Shown: positions 59,982 to 64,000 of the stretch, one piece after another
Layout of the letters: the number at the start of each line of letters is the position of its first letter
Position numbering within the stretch: position 1 is the first letter of the stretch
Source of the DNA: CAVQGZ01 sp963712175
GTDB lineage: Bacteria > Actinomycetota > Actinomycetes > Jiangellales > Jiangellaceae
Direction: 5' to 3'
Length of the DNA: 64,000 nucleotides
Assembly (NCBI GenBank): GCA_963712175.1
Contig: CAVQGZ010000008.1
Coordinates: 124,001-188,000 of the forward strand
Made by a program: the position numbers and the translations under genes
The notes under the pieces: model-generated
The model's input: the letters and a program-made list of their open reading frames with translations, nothing else
What the model was told of the DNA's origin: nothing
The model's database searches: none

Positions 59982-61106
59982 GTGACCGGCTCCGATGGTG
60001 CGTGGCTGGGCGTGCTCCCAGGCGACCCGCGGTCGTGGCTGCGCCACAGTGACGAGCCGTACGCCCGATGGGTGACGCGAGTGCGCCTCGACGACCGCCC
60101 CTCGGACGACCCGACGGTTCATGCGGATCACCGGGCGACGATGGACGATCCTGTCGTCCGGGCGCTGATTGGGCGGCTGCCGGCATGGACGGACCCCGTC
60201 CGCTCGCACGGCGCACCCACCTACGCGCCCAACCTGCTGAATCTGCTCGCCGACCTCGGCGTAACCGAGGAGGACGAGCTACCCGCGGTCCAGCGGCTGC
60301 TCGACGAGATGCTGGAGCACCGCACACCGGAAGGCCGGTTCCTCGCCTTCGCCAGCTTCATCCGCCAGCCCGAGCCGGCGTGGTCGACAGTGGCGTGCGA
60401 CCACTACGCCATCACCGAGGTGCTCGTCCGCTACGGGCGTGCCGACGACCCGCGAGTGCGAACCGCCCTGGCCCTCATGGCCGACGACATCACCGACACG
60501 TCGATGGGACGGGGGTGCCGATGCCTCCCGCACAGCCGGACGGGCGGACGCGGCCCCGGACGGGTGGCCGACCCCTGCCCCCAGGTGACAGCGGAGGCGT
60601 TGCGCACGTTCGGGCGCCTGGGTGCGGCCAACAGGCCAGCGGGGCTCGACGACGTTGCCCGGACGGTGCTCCGGGTGTGGCGCGAGCGCAGCGAGGCGAA
60701 GCCCTACATGTTCGGGCACGGAGCGCACTTCAAGGCGGTGAAGTGGCCCAACATCTGGTACTCCGACCTGACTGTGCTCGAGGCCCTCGCTCCGTACCCC
60801 GAGGTGTGGACGGGTGCGAGCAACGACAGAGACGACACGGCCGCCGCGGCCGAGCTGGTCGCCTGCCTGGCCGCCTACAACGCCGACTCAGATGGACGCG
60901 TGGTTCCCCGCTCGATCTACCGAGGCTTCGACGACTTCTCGTTCGGGCAGAAGAAGAAGCCCTCCCCGATTGCCACGGCGTGGGTGTGCGCGGCGCTGCG
61001 CTCCTTCGACGCGATAGGCGACACGGCTGCGGCGGTCGACGTCACCCGGCTGGGGAGCGCGAAGGGCGGCACGGGCGTCCCTGTCCCGCCGCGGTCCCGA
61101 CCCTGA
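59982..61106 (+). CDS. Hypothetical protein with toroid-like helical repeats
   Basis: A 374-residue cytoplasmic protein of unknown function. Helical pairs such as TYAPNLLNLLADLG, WSTVACDHYAITEVLVRYG, TAAAAELVACLAAYNADSDG and IATAWVCAALRSF resemble the alpha-alpha toroid of prenyltransferase/terpenoid-cyclase proteins. A Cys-rich patch (Cys139-His141, Cys179, Cys181, His184, Cys199) could bind metal. GTG at 59982 is the start. It is divergent from the sugar operon; a link is not established. Confidence 0.6.
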   Translation: MTGSDGAWLGVLPGDPRSWLRHSDEPYARWVTRVRLDDRPSDDPTVHADHRATMDDPVVRALIGRLPAWTDPVRSHGAPTYAPNLLNLLADLGVTEEDELPAVQRLLDEMLEHRTPEGRFLAFASFIRQPEPAWSTVACDHYAITEVLVRYGRADDPRVRTALALMADDITDTSMGRGCRCLPHSRTGGRGPGRVADPCPQVTAEALRTFGRLGAANRPAGLDDVARTVLRVWRERSEAKPYMFGHGAHFKAVKWPNIWYSDLTVLEALAPYPEVWTGASNDRDDTAAAAELVACLAAYNADSDGRVVPRSIYRGFDDFSFGQKKKPSPIATAWVCAALRSFDAIGDTAAAVDVTRLGSAKGGTGVPVPPRSRP

Positions 61107-61231
61107 CGCATCAGCGCTCCGCACCCGAGCGGGTCAGTCGAGAGGCGGTAGCCCGATGGCGACGCGCAGTTGAGGGACGACGGTCATGCGCCCGGGCCGT
61201 GTCGACGACCGCGGAGGTCGGTGGGGAAGGC

Positions 61232-62278
61232 CTAGGTGGGTTCCGGATCCGGGGCAGTCCGCCGCCAGCTGACGCCGCGGCCCTCGTGGCGCTGCCAATG
61301 GAGGAGCACGAGGAGCCCGAGGATGAACGGCGTCACAAGAGTTGCCAGCCGCCACAGCATGAGCCCGGCGGCGATCTGCGCCTCGTATGCGGCACCGCCC
61401 TGTGCTGAGAGGATCTCGAGGATCAGGCCATCGAGAATCACTAGGCCGCCGAACGGCAGCATGTTGAGTGGATAGGTCACCAGAAAGGCCCCCGCGATCT
61501 CGACCGTGGGTACCGCGTCGCCAGGGACCTCGACGAACCTCAAGGCGACGACGAGGATGATCGACTCGACGACAAAGAGCGCAACGAGGGCTACGGCGGC
61601 CCCACCCCAGCCCCGCCGCAGCCGGTCGTTGACCTTCTCGCGAAAGGAGAGGGTGGCCTGTTCCCAGTGCTCTGGGTCGATGTCGCGCACGCGTGCCACG
61701 AGACGGCCCGCGGTCCGACCCAACCAGGCCGCACTCCGCTCAGCGCGGGAGATGGTGATGAGGGCACCGACGATCAGCAGTGCCACCGCCCCGGCGATGA
61801 CGGTCATCACGAGGTACTCGTCGTCGAAGCGGCGAGTGAGGAGGATCAGGGTGAAGCCCAAGAGAGGTGCGGTGAAGCGGGCGGCATAGAACAGCAGCGC
61901 GGAAAGGCTCAAGGCCGCCATCGCTTCTGCCGCGTTGACCTTCCAGCTGCGGAACATGGCGTAGCGAATGCCCATGTCGGCCGGCGGTGGCGCGAAGTTC
62001 GCGACCAGATTGCCCGCCAGGTCGCTTCTCGTCGCCCGCAGAGCCGACACCTCCCGCATCAGGGCGCTCAGGGGCAGGGCCAGCACAACCGCGCGCACCA
62101 GGACGAGACCCAGCAGGACAAGCAGCTGGCCGAGGCTGACGTCACGCAGCGCCTGCCCGATCTCAGCCCACGGAAGACCAGCGAAGACGAACCAGGCCAC
62201 CGCGATGACAGCCGCGACCAGGAGGGCGCCGATGAGAAGGCGTCGTGCCCGAGCGCTGCCTGCTGGCTGATCGGTCAC
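61232..62278 (-). CDS. Flippase-like / LPG-synthase-type membrane protein
   Basis: A 348-residue polytopic membrane protein of the UPF0104/lysylphosphatidylglycerol-synthase-TM family, with about eight hydrophobic helices. The segment NLVANFAPPPADMGIRYAMFRSWKVNAAEAMAALS (ends quoted) matches the conserved cytoplasmic loop of these lipid-flippase-like proteins, and ITYPLNMLPFGGLVILDGLI-type sequence follows. The substrate is unknown. ATG at 62278 starts it. Divergent from the CREST/PlsC pair. Confidence 0.75.
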   Translation of the reverse strand: MTDQPAGSARARRLLIGALLVAAVIAVAWFVFAGLPWAEIGQALRDVSLGQLLVLLGLVLVRAVVLALPLSALMREVSALRATRSDLAGNLVANFAPPPADMGIRYAMFRSWKVNAAEAMAALSLSALLFYAARFTAPLLGFTLILLTRRFDDEYLVMTVIAGAVALLIVGALITISRAERSAAWLGRTAGRLVARVRDIDPEHWEQATLSFREKVNDRLRRGWGGAAVALVALFVVESIILVVALRFVEVPGDAVPTVEIAGAFLVTYPLNMLPFGGLVILDGLILEILSAQGGAAYEAQIAAGLMLWRLATLVTPFILGLLVLLHWQRHEGRGVSWRRTAPDPEPT

Positions 62279-62489
62279 ACGCTTCCGCTCCGTTCAACCC
62301 GACACCCGCCGGCGTGGTCAACTCCACACATGTGGCCCCGTCGCCGAGGCCCAGTTCCACGTCCCCGGCAGGGAGAAACGTATCCCACACAGAAGGCGAA
62401 CCCTTGGCGCCGACGGAGGCGGGGGAGTCGCTCACCTGCCGCATGCTCCGTTCGCCGCTCGCTCGGTTCGACCCGGTAGCCTCAGTCGC

Positions 62490-63047
62490 ATGCGGACGCC
62501 GACGCGTCTGGTCCTCGAGCGCCGGGAGAGGTTTCTGGGGGCCTCAGACTGCGAGTCGGTGCGGGACGTCGTTCTTGCCCAGCCGGTTGCGGCTGTCTCG
62601 AGCCTGGGCTACGTCGCTGCTGGGGGGTGGCTGATCTGGGAAGGGCGTGGTCTGGCGGGGTGGCAAGGACGCTCGGCTCGCACCTACGCGTCGCTGCTGG
62701 TGCTTGTGGGTGCCGGAAGCGTGCTGTACCACGGTCCGCAGGGACCGGGTGCTGAGCTCCTGCACGATGCTCCGGTGGCTGTGCTGGTGGGGCAAGCCGT
62801 CGCCGTCCCCGTTCTTCGGTGGTTGCGCGGGCGACCCATGCGTCGCGCGGGGACAGGTCGTCGGGTGATGGCCACCGGCGGGCTGGCTGCTCTGGCAGCC
62901 GTGGGGTTTGTCGCCGGCCGCACCGGCAGCCCTCTATGTGACCCGGACTCGCTGGTGCAACTCCACGCTGTCTGGCACCTTGCCGGGGCGGCAGCGTTGG
63001 CGATCTGGGGCACCGTCCTGTGGCCGGCCGCGGAGGTGGCGGGGTGA
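62490..63047 (+). CDS. CREST-superfamily (ceramidase-like) membrane protein
   Basis: A 185-residue membrane protein with about six helices. The scattered polar residues of the CREST (alkaline ceramidase, PAQR, Per1) hydrolases are present in order: ASDCES, PVAAVSSLGY with its serine, VLYHGPQG, LLHDAPVAV and LVQLHAVWH. In the family these His, Asp and Ser residues bind zinc and hydrolyse an amide or ester. ATG at 62490 starts it; the stop overlaps the acyltransferase GTG (GTGA). The pairing with PlsC suggests a lipid substrate. Confidence 0.68.
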   Translation: MRTPTRLVLERRERFLGASDCESVRDVVLAQPVAAVSSLGYVAAGGWLIWEGRGLAGWQGRSARTYASLLVLVGAGSVLYHGPQGPGAELLHDAPVAVLVGQAVAVPVLRWLRGRPMRRAGTGRRVMATGGLAALAAVGFVAGRTGSPLCDPDSLVQLHAVWHLAGAAALAIWGTVLWPAAEVAG

Positions 63048-64000
63048 CCTCGGTCGCGATGTCTGCGGTACGTCGGGTGGCGGAGGCTGCTGCTCGGCTG
63101 ACCTACCGTGACGTCCAAGTCGTGGCTTGGGGGGGAGCGAGTGACGGCCCAGTGCTGCTGGTGTCCAACCACTTCGGCGGGGTGGCTGACGCGGTGCTGC
63201 TGGTCTACCTGGCACCGCGCTTCCCCCGGATCGTGGCCCGCGATGTGATCTGGAGCGTCCCTGTAGCCGGTGCCCTCATGAAGCGCATCCGCGCGATTCC
63301 CGTGCACAAGTCTGACGACCCGGGGGAAGGCCGTTCGACCAACGACGCCATGTTCAGCTCGTGCTACGAGGCGCTCGCCGAGGGATCGCTCGTGCTGATC
63401 TTCCCGGAGGGGGTCACCCAGGACGACCCCAACCTTGCGCCGGTGAAGACGGGTGCGGCGCGTATCGCCCTGGGCGCTCGGGCGGCAGGGGTCAGCGGGA
63501 TCACCATCCAGCCGGTCGGCATCCACTACGAGGACAAGGCGGCGTTCCGTAGCCGGGTGGTGGTGGCCTTCTCCGACCCCATCTCGGTCGATGATGCCGT
63601 GGCGGAGGAACGCTTCGATGCGCCGGCCGGTGCGGACGACCGGGCCGCTGTGCAGATGCTCAACGACCGGGTCGCCGCGGGTATGCGCGCGGCGGCCCCG
63701 GACTACCGGGACTGGGACGAGGCGCGTGAGATGCAGCTAGGCGCGTCCGTCGCGCTGCGCCACGTTGCTCCCGACAACCCGGTCAGGGATGTCGACATGG
63801 CCCAGCGCGAACAGCTCGCCGTGCGGCTCGCCAAGCGCGATGAGCCGCGAAAAGACGCGGTGGCGCTGGCAGCGCGGCGCTACCGGGCGGCGCTCGACGG
63901 GCTGCGCATGTCGGACTACGAGCTGGCCGGCTCGGGGTCCACCCCGCGACTGCTCGGCCGGCTTGCGCTGGATGGCCTGGTCACGGTCTTCCTGCTGCCC
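63044..64000 (+). CDS. PlsC-type lysophospholipid acyltransferase (3' truncated)
   Basis: A 1-acylglycerol-phosphate acyltransferase-type enzyme whose gene runs off the window after 319 codons. The catalytic block is SNHFGGVADAVLL (NHxxxxD), and the substrate-binding block is LIFPEGVTQDDP, with IPVHKSDDPGEGRSTND between them. It transfers an acyl chain to a lysophospholipid or related alcohol at the membrane. GTG at 63044 overlaps the CREST stop. The C-terminal part past the PlsC domain (from about residue 230) suggests a longer protein than plain PlsC. Confidence 0.87.
   Translation, partial: MTSVAMSAVRRVAEAAARLTYRDVQVVAWGGASDGPVLLVSNHFGGVADAVLLVYLAPRFPRIVARDVIWSVPVAGALMKRIRAIPVHKSDDPGEGRSTNDAMFSSCYEALAEGSLVLIFPEGVTQDDPNLAPVKTGAARIALGARAAGVSGITIQPVGIHYEDKAAFRSRVVVAFSDPISVDDAVAEERFDAPAGADDRAAVQMLNDRVAAGMRAAAPDYRDWDEAREMQLGASVALRHVAPDNPVRDVDMAQREQLAVRLAKRDEPRKDAVALAARRYRAALDGLRMSDYELAGSGSTPRLLGRLALDGLVTVFLLP

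Noticed and set aside
1..64000. CRISPR arrays, tRNA or rRNA genes, prophage or insertion sequences
   Set aside because: No spaced direct repeats, no cloverleaf-like segments and no transposase or integrase motifs were recognised by reading both strands; a dedicated tRNA scan was not possible.

Overview
The window is GC-rich (roughly 70%) bacterial chromosome with short intergenic gaps, many GTG starts, ATGA/GTGA overlaps and several apparently leaderless starts. The gene content points to an actinobacterium: a mycothiol-dependent maleylpyruvate-isomerase-type protein, a PimB-type mannosyltransferase, a DosR/DosS-type hypoxia two-component pair with an Acg-type nitroreductase and a universal stress protein, a QsdR-type TetR regulator and many PadR regulators. 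The species cannot be fixed from sequence alone. No rRNA, tRNA, CRISPR array, phage or insertion sequence was recognised.

Layout. 0-9 kb: lipid and redox housekeeping genes (ether-lipid synthase-type flavoprotein, lipid kinase, glycerol-3-phosphate dehydrogenase), small enzymes, and a PadR-cupin-enoyl-CoA hydratase run. 9-16.5 kb: a second PadR divergent from an SDR/enoyl-CoA hydratase pair, then DoxX, rhomboid, a three-domain thioredoxin-reductase-like fusion and a membrane acyltransferase. 16.5-22.5 kb: a DosR/DosS-like module (Acg-type nitroreductase, LMW phosphatase and fructosamine kinase in one transcript; response regulator; haem-GAF histidine kinase; tandem universal stress protein) with DosR-type boxes in both divergent promoters. 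22.5-28.5 kb: EamA exporter, HisC-like aminotransferase and a branched-chain 2-oxoacid dehydrogenase operon (E1 alpha, E1 beta, E2). 28.5-33.8 kb: sugar ABC importer and GH1 beta-glucosidase, with a solute-binding gene broken by about eleven single-base insertions. 33.8-49 kb: mycothiol enzyme, thioredoxin-NHL protein, FadE5-like dehydrogenase, PimB-type glycosyltransferase, PPK2, a tight four-gene operon (DUF6421, SDR, aldolase-like, GIN lipoprotein), then SDR/LapA, Fur, and PadR with its HAAS partner. 49-52 kb: FAD oxidoreductase and ornithine aminotransferase. 52-60 kb: a second sugar importer (binding protein, two permeases), LacI regulator and an 1137-residue phosphorylase-like enzyme, all on the minus strand, headed by a perfect CebR-like palindrome. 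60-64 kb: a toroid-like hypothetical protein, a flippase-like membrane protein, and a CREST-type membrane hydrolase overlapping a PlsC acyltransferase that runs off the window.

The most interesting systems are (i) the DosR/DosS module, whose candidate boxes also occur upstream of the first sugar transporter, and (ii) the LacI-transporter-phosphorylase operon, which predicts uptake and phosphorolysis of a beta-glucan-type oligosaccharide. Several genes (first binding protein, first permease, PimB, an SDR, LacI) carry single-base indels that break an otherwise well conserved frame. The clustering and uniform type of the changes make sequencing or assembly error at least as likely as true gene decay.
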